Shown piece by piece: positions 1 through 8,410 of a DNA stretch of 64,000 bases. The stretch comes from Streptomyces werraensis (lineage in GTDB: Bacteria > Actinomycetota > Actinomycetes > Streptomycetales > Streptomycetaceae). The notes below the pieces were generated by a model. It had not been told where the DNA came from. It worked only from the letters and a program-made list of their open reading frames with translations, and did no database searches. Position 1 is the stretch's first letter; the number at the start of each line of letters is the position of its first letter. Position numbers and translations under genes: made by a program. The DNA lies in assembly GCA_014656175.1 (NCBI GenBank), contig BNBX01000008.1:101815-165814 (forward strand). The letters are read 5' to 3'.

Positions 1-24
1 CCCCCCGGGCCGGTTCCCCGCCTG

Positions 25-1239
25 CTACAGGTACTTCTTGATCTCCCGGCGGGCCAGCGACCGCTGGTGCACCTCGTCCGGGCCGTCCGCGAGCATCAGC
101 GTGCGCGCGCCCGCGTACAGCTCGGCCAGCGGGAAGTCCTGGCTCACCCCGCCCGCGCCGTGCAGCTGGATCGCCCGGTCGAGGATGCCGACGACCGTGC
201 GCGGGGTGGCGATCTTGATGGCCTGGATCTCGGTGTGCGCGCCCCGGTTGCCGACGGTGTCCATCATCCAGGCGGTCTTCAGCACCAGCAGCCGCAGCTG
301 CTCGACCGCGACCCGCGCGTCCGCGATCCAGTTCTGCACCACGCCCTGCTGGGCGAGCGCCTTGCCGAAGGCCTCCCGGGACACCGCACGGCGGCACATC
401 AGCTCGATCGCCCGCTCGGCCATGCCGATCAGCCGCATGCAGTGGTGGATCCGGCCCGGACCGAGCCGCGCCTGGGCGATGGCGAACCCGCCGCCCTCCT
501 CGCCGATCAGGTTCGACACCGGCACGCGCGCCTCGTCGAAGACCACCTCGGCATGACCGCCGTGGTAGTGGTCCTCGTAGCCGAAGACCTGCATGGCCCG
601 CTTCACGGTGACGCCCGGGGTGTCGCGCGGGACCAGGACCATGGACTGCTGGCGGCGGATGTCCGGCCCGTCCGGGTCGGTCTTGCCCATCACGATGAAG
701 ATCTTGCAGTCCGGGTGCATCGCCCCGGAGATGTACCACTTGCGGCCCGAGACGACGTACTCGTCGCCCTCCCGCCGGATGTGCGTGGTGATGTTGGTGG
801 CGTCCGAGGAGGCCACGTCCGGCTCGGTCATCGCGAACGCCGAACGGATCTCGCCCGCGAGCAGCGGCTCCAGCCACTGCTTCTTCTGCCGCTCGTCGCC
901 GAACTGCGCCAGCACCTCCATGTTCCCGGTGTCGGGCGCGGCGCAGTTGGTGGCGGTCGGCGCGAGCTGCGGGGACCGGCCGGTGATCTCGGCGAGCGGT
1001 GCGTACTGGAGGTTGGTGAGTCCGGCGCCGTACCCGGCGTCGGGCAGGAACAGGTTCCACAGGCCCTGCCGGCGCGCCTCCGCCTTCAGCTCCTCCACCA
1101 CCGGCGGGTTCTCCCACGGCGAGGACAGCCGCTGCCGCTGCTCGTGCGCGACCTGCTCGGCGGGGTACACGTGCTCGTCCATGAAGGCGAGGAGCCGGGC
1201 GCGCAGCTCCTCGGTGCGCGCGTCGAACGCGAAGTCCAT
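25..1239 (-). CDS. Acyl-CoA dehydrogenase family protein
   Basis: A 404-residue protein with the layout of an FAD-dependent acyl-CoA dehydrogenase: helical N-terminal domain, beta-barrel with the substrate/FAD motif FAMTEPDVASSDATN near residues 135-150, and a C-terminal helical bundle. LADGPDEVHQRS near the end is the usual FAD-contact segment. The family oxidises acyl-CoA thioesters to 2-enoyl-CoA and passes electrons to ETF. It lies 5 bp downstream of an APH-like kinase gene in the same direction, a pairing that resembles the fused ACAD10/11 proteins (established knowledge), so a joint role in catabolism of unusual or hydroxylated acyl chains is likely. The substrate cannot be read from sequence. 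Start is the ATG at 1239. Confidence 0.93.
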   Translation of the reverse strand: MDFAFDARTEELRARLLAFMDEHVYPAEQVAHEQRQRLSSPWENPPVVEELKAEARRQGLWNLFLPDAGYGAGLTNLQYAPLAEITGRSPQLAPTATNCAAPDTGNMEVLAQFGDERQKKQWLEPLLAGEIRSAFAMTEPDVASSDATNITTHIRREGDEYVVSGRKWYISGAMHPDCKIFIVMGKTDPDGPDIRRQQSMVLVPRDTPGVTVKRAMQVFGYEDHYHGGHAEVVFDEARVPVSNLIGEEGGGFAIAQARLGPGRIHHCMRLIGMAERAIELMCRRAVSREAFGKALAQQGVVQNWIADARVAVEQLRLLVLKTAWMMDTVGNRGAHTEIQAIKIATPRTVVGILDRAIQLHGAGGVSQDFPLAELYAGARTLMLADGPDEVHQRSLARREIKKYL

Positions 1240-1244
1240 GTCTC

Positions 1245-2267
1245 TCAGCCTTCCTGAAGGGTGGTCAGACCGTGCTCGATGAAGACCGGGACCAGATCGC
1301 CGATGCGGTCGAACCCGGCTCCGACCGTCTGGCCCAGCGTGTACCGGTAGTGGATGCCCTCCAGGATCACGGCGAGCTTGAACCAGGCGAACGCCGTGTA
1401 CCAGGAGACGGACGACACGTCCCGCCCCGACCGCGCGGCGTACCGTTCGATCAGCTCGGCCGGCGTCGGATGGCCCGGGGCCTCGGCGGTCGTGGAGACG
1501 GGGGAGTCCGGCATGCCCAGCGGACTGCTGTACATCACCAGCAGACCCAGGTCCGTCAGCGGGTCGCCCAGCGTGGACATCTCCCAGTCCAGGACCGCGC
1601 GGACCGACTCGTCGTCACTGATCAGCGCGTTGTCGAGCCGGTAGTCGCCGTGCACGACGGCGGGCGCGGGGGAGACGGGAAGCTCACGGCCGAGCGCGGC
1701 GTGGAGCTCGTCGATGCCGGCCAGCTCCCGGTTGCGGGAGGCGTCGAGCTGCTTGCCCCAGCGCCGCAGCTGCCGGTCCAGGAAGCCCTCGGGACGGCCG
1801 AAGTCCGCGAGCCCGACCTCGGCAGGGTCCACGGCGTGCAGCTCGACCAGCGTGTCCACCAGGTTCAGCACGGCCTTCCGGGTGCGCCCGGGGCCCAGCG
1901 GGGCGAGCTGCTCGGCGGTGCGGTACGGGGTGCCCTCGACGTACTCCATGACGTAGAAGGGCGCGCCCAGCACCTCCTCGTCCTCCCACAGCAGCACCGG
2001 ACGCGGCACCGGCACGCCGGTCGGGTGCAGGGCGCTGATCACCCGGTGCTCGCGCTTCATGTCGTGCGCGGTGGCGAGGACGTGGCCGAGCGGCGGGCGC
2101 CGCACCACCCAGGTCCCCGCGCCGTCGGTGACCGTGTAGGTGAGGTTCGACCTGCCGCCCTCGATCAGCCGGCCGGAGAGGGGGCCGCCGAGCAGACCGG
2201 GCCGCTCGCGTTCGAGCAGCTCGCGCAGCCGGTCGAGATCCAGTCCGGGCGGGTGGTCGGGGCTCAT
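1245..2267 (-). CDS. Phosphotransferase family protein (APH/choline-kinase fold)
   Basis: Predicted 340-residue aminoglycoside-phosphotransferase-like kinase. The catalytic loop VVHGDYRLDN and the metal-binding DWEMSTLGDP are intact, as is the N-terminal nucleotide-binding lobe with RSNLTYTV. I chose the ATG at 2267 because AGGAG sits 8 nt upstream; the reading frame stays open further upstream but crosses the divergent promoter region. The stop is 5 bp from the acyl-CoA dehydrogenase start, so the two form an operon. ACAD10/11-type kinases phosphorylate 4-hydroxyacyl-CoAs (established knowledge), which makes this a more likely role than antibiotic resistance; that is inference from the neighbour. 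Confidence 0.9.
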   Translation of the reverse strand: MSPDHPPGLDLDRLRELLERERPGLLGGPLSGRLIEGGRSNLTYTVTDGAGTWVVRRPPLGHVLATAHDMKREHRVISALHPTGVPVPRPVLLWEDEEVLGAPFYVMEYVEGTPYRTAEQLAPLGPGRTRKAVLNLVDTLVELHAVDPAEVGLADFGRPEGFLDRQLRRWGKQLDASRNRELAGIDELHAALGRELPVSPAPAVVHGDYRLDNALISDDESVRAVLDWEMSTLGDPLTDLGLLVMYSSPLGMPDSPVSTTAEAPGHPTPAELIERYAARSGRDVSSVSWYTAFAWFKLAVILEGIHYRYTLGQTVGAGFDRIGDLVPVFIEHGLTTLQEG

Positions 2268-2305
2268 CGTGGCTCCTGTGGGCAGGCGGACAGTACCCGC
2301 CCATG

Positions 2306-2323
2306 ATGCCGACCGGTCGGTAT
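2306..2323. promoter_or_regulatory. Near-perfect 18-bp palindrome, candidate TetR-type operator
   Basis: The sequence ATGCCGACCGGTCGGTAT is an inverted repeat with 8 of 9 base pairs matching. It lies in the 195-bp interval between the divergent APH-like kinase gene (start 2267) and the quinone oxidoreductase gene (start 2463), close to where the kinase promoter should be. Its core CCGACCGGTCGG recurs in a perfect palindrome upstream of tatA (62874-62891). Size and symmetry fit TetR-family operators. The regulator is not encoded next to it. Confidence 0.5.
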
Positions 2324-2462
2324 GCCGTCCAGACCGGGAGCGAAACGTGATCGGGTCCACGATAGGGGAGCGCCTTCCGCCGTCGGCCCCTGCGGTGACG
2401 CGAACGGCGTACATCGGACCATTCGGCTTGCACGCCGTGGGCCGACACCGGAGGGTCGACGC

Positions 2463-3413
2463 ATGAAGGCGATCAGCTACGCACGGTACGGCGGCCCCGA
2501 GGTCCTCGAGTACGGCGAGGCCGACGACCCCAAGCTGGGCCCCGACGACGTGCTCGTCAAGGTCCGGGCGGCGTCCGTCAACCCGGTCGACTGGAAGGCC
2601 CGCCAGGGGCACCTCGACGCGATCCTCCCGGCCGTCTTCCCGGTGATCCCCGGCTGGGACCTCGCGGGCGTCGTCGTCCGCCCCGGGCCCGCGGTCCCCG
2701 AGTTCGCCGAGGGCGACGAGGTGATCGGCTACGTCCGCGAGGACGTCCTCTCCTTCGGCACCTGCGCCGAGTACGTGGCCGCCCCCGTGCGCACCCTCGC
2801 GCCCAAGCCGCGGGGGCTCTCCTTCGAGGAGGCGGCCGGCATCCCCCTCGCGGGGCTCACCGCCCACCAGGTGCTGCACCGCGTCCTGAACGTCCGGCGG
2901 GGCGAGACCGTACTGGTGCACGCGGCGGCCGGCGGGGTGGGCTCCGTCGCGGTCCAGCTCGCCTCCCACCTCGGCGCGCGGGTCATCGGCACGGCGAGCG
3001 AAGGCAACCACGACTTCGTGCGGGCGCTGGGGGCGGAGCCGGTCAGCTACGGCGAGGGCCTGGCCGAACGCGTCCGGGGGCTCGCCCCCGAAGGGGTGGA
3101 CGCGGTCTTCGACACGGTCGGCGGGGACGCGCTCAAGGCCTCCGCGAACCTGGTGGCGCCGGAAGGGCGCCTGGCGTCGATCGTCGACCCGGGAGTGACC
3201 GGCTACGGCGGCGCGTACTGGTTCGTCCGGCCGGACCCCGCGGACCTCCGCAAGCTGTCGGAACTGGCGGATCAGGGGGTGCTGAGGATCCATGTCGAGG
3301 AGACGTTCCCCCTGGAACGGACGGCGGACGCGCACCGGCGCAGCGAGGAGGGCCACGTACGCGGCAAGATCGCGATCACGGTGCCGCAGGAAATCAGCCC
3401 CTCCGGCGCTTGA
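2463..3413 (+). CDS. NADP-dependent quinone oxidoreductase (zinc-free MDR family)
   Basis: A 316-residue medium-chain dehydrogenase/reductase. The N-terminal GroES-like domain (MKAISYARYGGPEVLEY) is followed by a Rossmann domain with the dinucleotide motif HAAAGGVGSVAVQLA. The structural zinc cysteines of alcohol dehydrogenases are absent, as in the quinone oxidoreductase/enoyl reductase branch. It probably reduces quinones or reactive enones with NADPH. Start is the ATG at 2463, preceded by GGAGGG; upstream in-frame codons cross the divergent promoter. The last few codons lie inside a dispersed Streptomyces-type repeat (3394-3470), so the native C-terminus may have been replaced or extended by it. 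Confidence 0.9.
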   Translation: MKAISYARYGGPEVLEYGEADDPKLGPDDVLVKVRAASVNPVDWKARQGHLDAILPAVFPVIPGWDLAGVVVRPGPAVPEFAEGDEVIGYVREDVLSFGTCAEYVAAPVRTLAPKPRGLSFEEAAGIPLAGLTAHQVLHRVLNVRRGETVLVHAAAGGVGSVAVQLASHLGARVIGTASEGNHDFVRALGAEPVSYGEGLAERVRGLAPEGVDAVFDTVGGDALKASANLVAPEGRLASIVDPGVTGYGGAYWFVRPDPADLRKLSELADQGVLRIHVEETFPLERTADAHRRSEEGHVRGKIAITVPQEISPSGA

Positions 3414-3470
3414 GGAGCGGGGTCCGGGGCGGAGCCCCGGGCTGGGAAGGGAAAGGGCGGCGGGGGCGGT
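3394..3470 (+). repeat. Dispersed Streptomyces intergenic repeat
   Basis: This segment runs CAGCCCCTCCGGCG, then GAGGAGCGGGGTCC, then GGGGCGGAGCCCCGG and a G-rich tail. I recognise it as a sequence that follows many Streptomyces genes. It can form a hairpin around GGGGC-GGA-GCCCC and may act as a terminator. It includes the stop codon of the quinone oxidoreductase gene. Copy number elsewhere in this genome cannot be judged from the window. Confidence 0.55.
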
Positions 3471-3476
3471 AACCCC

Positions 3477-3803
3477 TCACCACAGCACCACCCCCACCCC
3501 ACCCCCCACCGTCAACAGCACGCACACCACGACCCCCGCCGCATACCCAAGCGAGAGCCGCTCGGGCTCCCCGCCCCCCGCCAGCCCCCGAATCCGCCGA
3601 TGGGCGACCACCAACATCCCCGCCCACCCCGCACAGCACACGACCCCCGCGGCCAGCACATCCCCCGACGCCCCGCCGGCCACCCCCGCCTTCCCCGCCA
3701 GCACAGCCACCACCGTGCTCGCCAGCGTCGTCCGCCGCCACGCCAGCCGGGTCCGCTCGGGCTGCAGCCCGGGATCCCGCTCCCCGAGCAGTCCGGGCGT
3801 CAC
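3477..3803 (-). CDS. DUF202 domain membrane protein
   Basis: A 108-residue DUF202 protein with the typical ERTRLAWRRTTLAS segment near the N-terminus and two or three hydrophobic helices (roughly residues 25-45, 50-70 and 85-107). DUF202 proteins are small membrane proteins of unknown function, some linked to polyphosphate/SPX systems in eukaryotes. The GTG start at 3803 overlaps the stop of the upstream DUF202 gene by four bases (GTGA), so translation is coupled and the two proteins probably act as a pair. Partner and substrate are unknown. Confidence 0.85.
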   Translation of the reverse strand: MTPGLLGERDPGLQPERTRLAWRRTTLASTVVAVLAGKAGVAGGASGDVLAAGVVCCAGWAGMLVVAHRRIRGLAGGGEPERLSLGYAAGVVVCVLLTVGGGVGVVLW

Positions 3804-4192
3804 CCCTCCCACCCCAGCAGCACCACCACGACCATCACCACGGCCACCCCCGCCACGACCACCCCCAGCAGCGCCGGGAACCGCGACACCGGCAGATCCT
3901 CGCCCCGCCGCATCGCCCGCTCGCACCGCACCCAGTGGTTGACCGCCCGCAGCGCGCACAGAGCCCCCGACGCCAGCAGGGCGAGGGCCAGCCCGACCCG
4001 CCACCCCCACCGCAGACCCGGCAGGAACTGGTCCACCGCGAACCCGCCGCCGATCAGCGCGAGCGCGGTCCGCAGCCAGGCGAGGAACGTCCGCTCGTTC
4101 GCCAGCGAGAAGCGGTAGTCGGGCGTCTCCCCGTCGTCCCGCACCTCGGCGGGGGAGAACCACAACCGGACGTTCCGTGCAAAGTCGATCAC
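3800..4192 (-). CDS. DUF202 / YidH family membrane protein
   Basis: A 130-residue YidH-like protein. FSLANERTFLAWLRTALAL is the hallmark DUF202 segment, followed by three predicted transmembrane helices, the last ending VVVLLGWEG. I chose the GTG at 4192 (VIDFARNVRLWF), which gives the usual family length; AAGG lies just upstream. It overlaps the next DUF202 gene by 4 bp, and the NUDIX gene on the same strand ends 17 bp before it, so all three may be co-transcribed. Function unknown. Confidence 0.85.
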   Translation of the reverse strand: MIDFARNVRLWFSPAEVRDDGETPDYRFSLANERTFLAWLRTALALIGGGFAVDQFLPGLRWGWRVGLALALLASGALCALRAVNHWVRCERAMRRGEDLPVSRFPALLGVVVAGVAVVMVVVVLLGWEG

Positions 4193-4209
4193 GGGGGCGA
4201 CCTTACCGG

Positions 4210-4764
4210 TCAGACCTGGTCCGTCCGCCCCGCCCGATGCGCCCGCAGCCGCTCGTACGCCGCGAGCCCGTCCGGCACCCACTCCCAGTCGCCGAGCCGC
4301 CGCAGAACCTCCTCCTCGGGCAGGAAGGCGTGCCAGGCGACCTCCTCGGCCTGCGGCCGCACCTCCAGCTCGCAGCGCACCTCGTACACCGCCGACCACC
4401 AGGTCCGGGTGGAGCCGTCGTCGTACAGGAAGGTGAACAGGTGCGAGGGCGCGGGCAGACCGCTCACGCCCAGTTCCTCCTCGGCCTCCCGCAGGGCCGC
4501 CTCGTCGTACGTCTCGCCCGCGCCGACCACCCCGCCGACGAACATGTCGTACAGGGACGGGAAGACCAGCTTCGTCGGGGTGCGGCGGTGGACGAAGACC
4601 CTGTCCTCCGCGTCGCGCGCCAGCACGAAGACGCAGCGGTGGCGAAGCCCCCGTGCGTACGCCTCGCCGCGCGGGGCCTGCCCGATCACCCGGTCCTGCT
4701 CGTCGACGATGTCGAGGATCTCGTCGGCGCTCGTTCCGCTCCTGCTGCTGCCGCTCTCGCTCAT
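4210..4764 (-). CDS. NUDIX hydrolase
   Basis: A 184-residue NUDIX protein with a complete NUDIX box, GVVGAGETYDEAALREAEEE followed by LGV, near residues 77-100. The glutamates of REAEEE bind the catalytic divalent metal. The family hydrolyses nucleoside diphosphates linked to another moiety. The N-terminal DEILDIVDEQDRVIG segment and the aromatic-rich core resemble the Idi/YfcD branch, which usually lacks isomerase activity outside IPP isomerases. The substrate is not readable. Start is the ATG at 4764. Confidence 0.92.
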   Translation of the reverse strand: MSESGSSRSGTSADEILDIVDEQDRVIGQAPRGEAYARGLRHRCVFVLARDAEDRVFVHRRTPTKLVFPSLYDMFVGGVVGAGETYDEAALREAEEELGVSGLPAPSHLFTFLYDDGSTRTWWSAVYEVRCELEVRPQAEEVAWHAFLPEEEVLRRLGDWEWVPDGLAAYERLRAHRAGRTDQV

Positions 4765-5007
4765 ACCGCCATCAAAGCAGCGCCCTCGCCGTCCCGGCGC
4801 CGGCGACCTGCGCCGCCGGGGGTCGGCAGGTCGTTCACGGGCGCCACAAGTTGCCCGTTCGTGACCGCAGTTGACGCGTGTAACGGCCCCGGTGCCCTTG
4901 ACGTGATCCGTTGGCTGACGGTTTGCTGTCCGTGATCAGCTCGTGGCGATCGGCAGCCGACCACTGCCACCGACCACCCGCCGCGAGCCGTATGACAAGA
5001 GAAGCGC

Positions 5008-5973
5008 GTGAGGAAGTTCGCGGTGCCCCCACCCCCGCCTCCCCTCGGCCGCGCCCGCAGACGGGCGGCGCAGGCCTACGACGAGGCCCTCGACGACGCC
5101 GAACTCGTCGCCGCGCGGGCCGCACTGGCACAGGGGCGGTGGCAGAGCACCCGCTCGCTGCTGGTCAGGACGGGGGACGACTGGGACCGCCGCGGACACC
5201 GGATCACGGTGCTCGCGAAGGAGCCGTACTGTGCCGCGTGGGCCCGCGAGTGGCTGCTCGCCGAGCCCGACTCCGGTGACGCCGCCGTGCTGCTGGCCAT
5301 GGCCCAGGTGCGGCGCGCCCTGCGCGGCAAGGAGAAGCCGGCCCGGGTCAGCGAGGTGTGCCGCGAGGCCGCCGAGCAGCTGACGCACGACCCGACGCCC
5401 TGGCTCGGGCTGCTGATGCTGGAGTGCTCCCTGGGTGCGGAGGGCGACGTGGTCCGGATCTTCGAGCAGGTCCGCACCCGCTACGCCGACCACCACCACG
5501 CCCACCACCTCGTCGTCGGCTGGCTCGCGGAGCGCCGGGTGGAGGCGGGCCCCGACCCGCTGCACGAGGTGTACGACTTCGCCAACTGGGCCGCCGAACA
5601 GGCCCCCGCCGACTCGCCGCTGGCCATCCTGCCGGTCATCGCGCACGCCGAGCGCTACCGCTCCCTCGCCGCCGCCGGGCACGAGCCCGCCGACCCGGCC
5701 GCCTCCGGCCACTGGGTCGGACGCCGAGCCCGGCAGGTGATGAAGGCGGCCTTCGACTGGTGGCTGGAGTGGGAGCACGAGGACCACCCGCGCCGCCTGG
5801 TCGACCTCAACTTCCTCGCCCACGCCAAGGTCTGCGAGGGCCGGGGGGCCGAGGCCGCCGCGCTGTTCCACCGCATCGGCGACCACGCCACCCCCGCCCC
5901 CTGGTCCTATCCCGACCGGGACGGCCTCACCGCCTTCCGTACCGCTCGCGCCGCCGCCCTGGGCACGGCCTGA
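5008..5973 (+). CDS. Hypothetical protein, alpha-helical TPR-like
   Basis: A 321-residue soluble protein with no family I recognise with certainty. After a proline-rich start (VPPPPPPLGRARRRA) it consists almost entirely of amphipathic helices with AxxxL/W spacing such as WAREWLLAEPDSGDAAVLLA and PTPWLGLLMLECSLGAEGDV, which looks like a helical-repeat (TPR-like) scaffold. No catalytic motif or signal peptide is visible. Start is the GTG at 5008 after AGAGAAG. It precedes an amino-acid permease by 51 bp in the same direction, so they may share a transcript. Function is unknown. Confidence 0.8.
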   Translation: MRKFAVPPPPPPLGRARRRAAQAYDEALDDAELVAARAALAQGRWQSTRSLLVRTGDDWDRRGHRITVLAKEPYCAAWAREWLLAEPDSGDAAVLLAMAQVRRALRGKEKPARVSEVCREAAEQLTHDPTPWLGLLMLECSLGAEGDVVRIFEQVRTRYADHHHAHHLVVGWLAERRVEAGPDPLHEVYDFANWAAEQAPADSPLAILPVIAHAERYRSLAAAGHEPADPAASGHWVGRRARQVMKAAFDWWLEWEHEDHPRRLVDLNFLAHAKVCEGRGAEAAALFHRIGDHATPAPWSYPDRDGLTAFRTARAAALGTA

Positions 5974-6024
5974 CCCCACCCCGAACGCCCCCGCACCCAC
6001 CACCGACCCAAGGACGGTCTCGAG

Positions 6025-7566
6025 ATGACGACGGACAGTTCGAGCACCAACAGAGCCCCGGCCGAGGGGATCAGCACCTTCAAGGGGCGGGAACGCGCCC
6101 TGCGGGCCGACCGCCTCGGCACCGGGGGCCTGCTGCTCTCCGTGCTGGCGGCGACCGCCCCGCTCATGGTCGTCGCGGGTGTCATGCCCACCACATTCGC
6201 GGTGATGGGCATCGTCGGCCAGCCGCTGCTCTTCGTCGTCCTGGGCGCCGTGCTGGTGCTCTTCAGCCTCGGCTACGCCGAGATGAGCCGGCACGTCCAC
6301 AACGCGGGCGCCTTCTACGCGTACATCTCCCGCGGGCTCGGCGGCACCGCCGGCGCGGGCGCCGCCCTGGTCGCCCTCGTCGCCTACAACTCCCTCCAGG
6401 TCGGCATCTACGGCATCTTCGGCTTCGAGGTCTCCGGCCTCTTCGCCACCTACGCCGACCTCGAGGTCGCCTGGTGGATACCGGCGCTCGCCGCCGCGCT
6501 CGCCGTGGGCGCGCTCGGCTTGCTGAAGATCGACGTCAACGCCAAGGTCCTCGGCGTCCTGCTGGTCATCGAGGTGCTGCTGGTCGTCGTCTTCGACATC
6601 GCCGCCGTCGCCGACCCCGGCAAGGAGGGCCTGTCGCTGCACGCCTTCAACCCGGACACCCTCACCGGCGCCGGCGTCGGCACCGCCCTGTGCTTCTGCA
6701 TCGCGGCCTTCCTCGGCTTCGAGCAGGCGCCGGTCTACGCGGAGGAGACCAGCAGGCCGCACGTCCTGGTGCCGCGCGTGATGTTCCTCGCCGTCACCGG
6801 CGTCGCCGTCTTCTTCGCCATCAGCAGCTGGGCGCTCACCGTGGCCACCGGCCCCGCCACGATCGTCGCCACCTCCCAGGAGCAGAGCGCGGGCCTGCTG
6901 TTCTTCCTCACCGAGGACCGGCTCGGCTCCACCTTCACCGACGTGCTGCACGTGCTGTTCGTGACCGGCATGTTCGCGGCCATGCTCAGCTTCCACAACG
7001 TCGTCGCCCGGTACGCCTTCGCCATGGGCCGCGAAGGCCTGCTGCCCGCCGCCTTCGGCCGCACCACGGGCTCCAGCGGCGCCCCCGGCACCGGCTCCCT
7101 CCTGCAGTCCGGCATCGCCGTCGTGCTGGTGCTGACCTTCGCGCTCACCGACGACAAGCCGGCCGGCGACCCCACCGCGCCCGTGCTGCACCTGTTCACC
7201 TGGGGCGGCAACATCGGCGCGCTCGGCGTCATCGTCCTGATGGCCATCGCCTCGCTGTCCGTCGTGGTCTTCTTCGTACGGCGCGGCGCCGCGGGCGCCC
7301 AGGCCTGGCGGCTGGTCACCTCGGCGGTGGCCGGCATCGCCCTCCTGGTCATCGCGGTCTACACGGTCAAGGACTTCGACGTGCTGGTCGGCACAGGGCC
7401 GGACTCCGCGCTGCGCTGGATCCTGCCCGGCGTCATCGGTGTCGCCCTCGTGACCGGACTCGTCCAGGGCGCGATCCTGCGCACCCGCGCCCCCGGGACG
7501 CACGCCCGGATCGGTCTGGGCAACGAGGCGTTCCAGCTGGAGAAGGAGGCCGGGCGCACCCCGTAG
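6025..7566 (+). CDS. APC family amino-acid permease
   Basis: A 513-residue integral membrane protein with about 12-14 hydrophobic helices and the APC signature region: GGLLLSVLAATAPLMVVAGV in TM1, FLGFEQAPVYAEET in TM6 (the conserved FxGFE motif), and FHNVVARYAFAMGREGLLP in the loop after TM8. APC-superfamily carriers move amino acids or amines by cation symport or exchange. The substrate is not predictable, though the FE-xx-PVYAEE segment resembles ethanolamine/GABA-type permeases. Start is the ATG at 6025 with AAGGA upstream. Confidence 0.92.
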   Translation: MTTDSSSTNRAPAEGISTFKGRERALRADRLGTGGLLLSVLAATAPLMVVAGVMPTTFAVMGIVGQPLLFVVLGAVLVLFSLGYAEMSRHVHNAGAFYAYISRGLGGTAGAGAALVALVAYNSLQVGIYGIFGFEVSGLFATYADLEVAWWIPALAAALAVGALGLLKIDVNAKVLGVLLVIEVLLVVVFDIAAVADPGKEGLSLHAFNPDTLTGAGVGTALCFCIAAFLGFEQAPVYAEETSRPHVLVPRVMFLAVTGVAVFFAISSWALTVATGPATIVATSQEQSAGLLFFLTEDRLGSTFTDVLHVLFVTGMFAAMLSFHNVVARYAFAMGREGLLPAAFGRTTGSSGAPGTGSLLQSGIAVVLVLTFALTDDKPAGDPTAPVLHLFTWGGNIGALGVIVLMAIASLSVVVFFVRRGAAGAQAWRLVTSAVAGIALLVIAVYTVKDFDVLVGTGPDSALRWILPGVIGVALVTGLVQGAILRTRAPGTHARIGLGNEAFQLEKEAGRTP

Positions 7567-7648
7567 CACCGGCCCCGTTGCTTACCGAAGTCTGACGAGC
7601 ACCCGCGTTCCCTGGTCCGCCCGGGGGCGCGGGTGCTCGAATGAGGGG

Positions 7649-8410
7649 GTGAAACCCGAAGACCCCTCGCAGGGCCGGGACGTCCCGGGCGCCGGCGACC
7701 CGGACGCGCGCGGCGCGCCCGTCGGCCGCCGCGTCCTGCTCGGCACCCTCGGCCTCGGCGCGCTCGGCCTGGCCGCCGCGCCCTCCCTCCAGCGCGGCCT
7801 GGAGTCCCTCCTCGCAGGCGCCGCCGACCGTGACCCCACCGGCCTGACCGGACTCCTCCCGAACGGCGGCGGCTTCCGCTACTACTCGGTCGCCGCGTCC
7901 GTCCCGCGCAAGGACGCCCGCACCTACCGGCTCACCGTCGACGGGCTCGTCGACCGCCCCGCCTCCTACACCCTCGCCGACCTCGAGGCCCTGCCGCAGA
8001 CCCGCCTGGTGCGGGACGTGCAGTGCGTGACCGGCTGGCGGGTGCCCGGCACGCCGTTCGAGGGCGTGCGGCTGTCCCGGCTGCTGGACGCGGCCGGGGT
8101 GCGCCCCACCGCCCGCGCGGTGCGCTTCACCTGCTTCGACGGGACGTACACCGAGAGCCTCACCCTCGACCAGGCCCGCCGCGCGGACGTCCTGGTCGCC
8201 CTGCGCATGCGGGACGAGGACATCGGCCACGGCCACGGCGGCCCGGCCCGGCTCTACGTGGCGCCCATGTACTTCTACAAGTCGGCCAAGTGGCTCTCCG
8301 GCATCACCGTCACCGACGAGGTCGAACCGGGCTACTGGGAGCTGCGCGGCTACGACGTGGACGCCTGGGTCGGCCGCTCGAACGGACGCGACGATGCCCC
8401 CACGAGCTGA
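7649..8410 (+). CDS. Molybdopterin-dependent oxidoreductase, probable Tat substrate
   Basis: A 253-residue protein of the sulfite oxidase/MsrP (YedY) molybdopterin fold. RDVQCVTGWRVPGTPFEG carries the cysteine that ligates molybdenum. Around residues 26-48, GRRVLLGTLGLGALGLAAAP is a twin-arginine-like signal, so the enzyme is probably exported folded with its cofactor by the Tat system (tatA and tatC lie at the end of this window). It lacks the heme and dimerisation domains of eukaryotic sulfite oxidase. It overlaps by 17 bp a cytochrome-b-like membrane protein that is its likely electron donor, as in MsrPQ. The GTG start follows GAGGGG. The substrate (for example an oxidised methionine or other S/N-oxide) is inference. 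Confidence 0.9.
   Translation: MKPEDPSQGRDVPGAGDPDARGAPVGRRVLLGTLGLGALGLAAAPSLQRGLESLLAGAADRDPTGLTGLLPNGGGFRYYSVAASVPRKDARTYRLTVDGLVDRPASYTLADLEALPQTRLVRDVQCVTGWRVPGTPFEGVRLSRLLDAAGVRPTARAVRFTCFDGTYTESLTLDQARRADVLVALRMRDEDIGHGHGGPARLYVAPMYFYKSAKWLSGITVTDEVEPGYWELRGYDVDAWVGRSNGRDDAPTS

Noticed and set aside
2268..3356. The N-terminal extension of the APH-like kinase frame
   Set aside because: It would overlap the divergent quinone oxidoreductase gene and promoter; a ribosome-binding site supports the start at 2267.
4936..7569. An 877-codon minus-strand frame opposite the hypothetical gene and APC permease
   Set aside because: Composition (repeated GDDG/DEQ/GAG runs) is that of an antisense frame; the plus-strand permease has clear family motifs.
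5358..7595. A 745-codon plus-strand frame overlapping the permease
   Set aside because: An out-of-frame Arg/Pro-rich product with no domain; it runs through two real genes.
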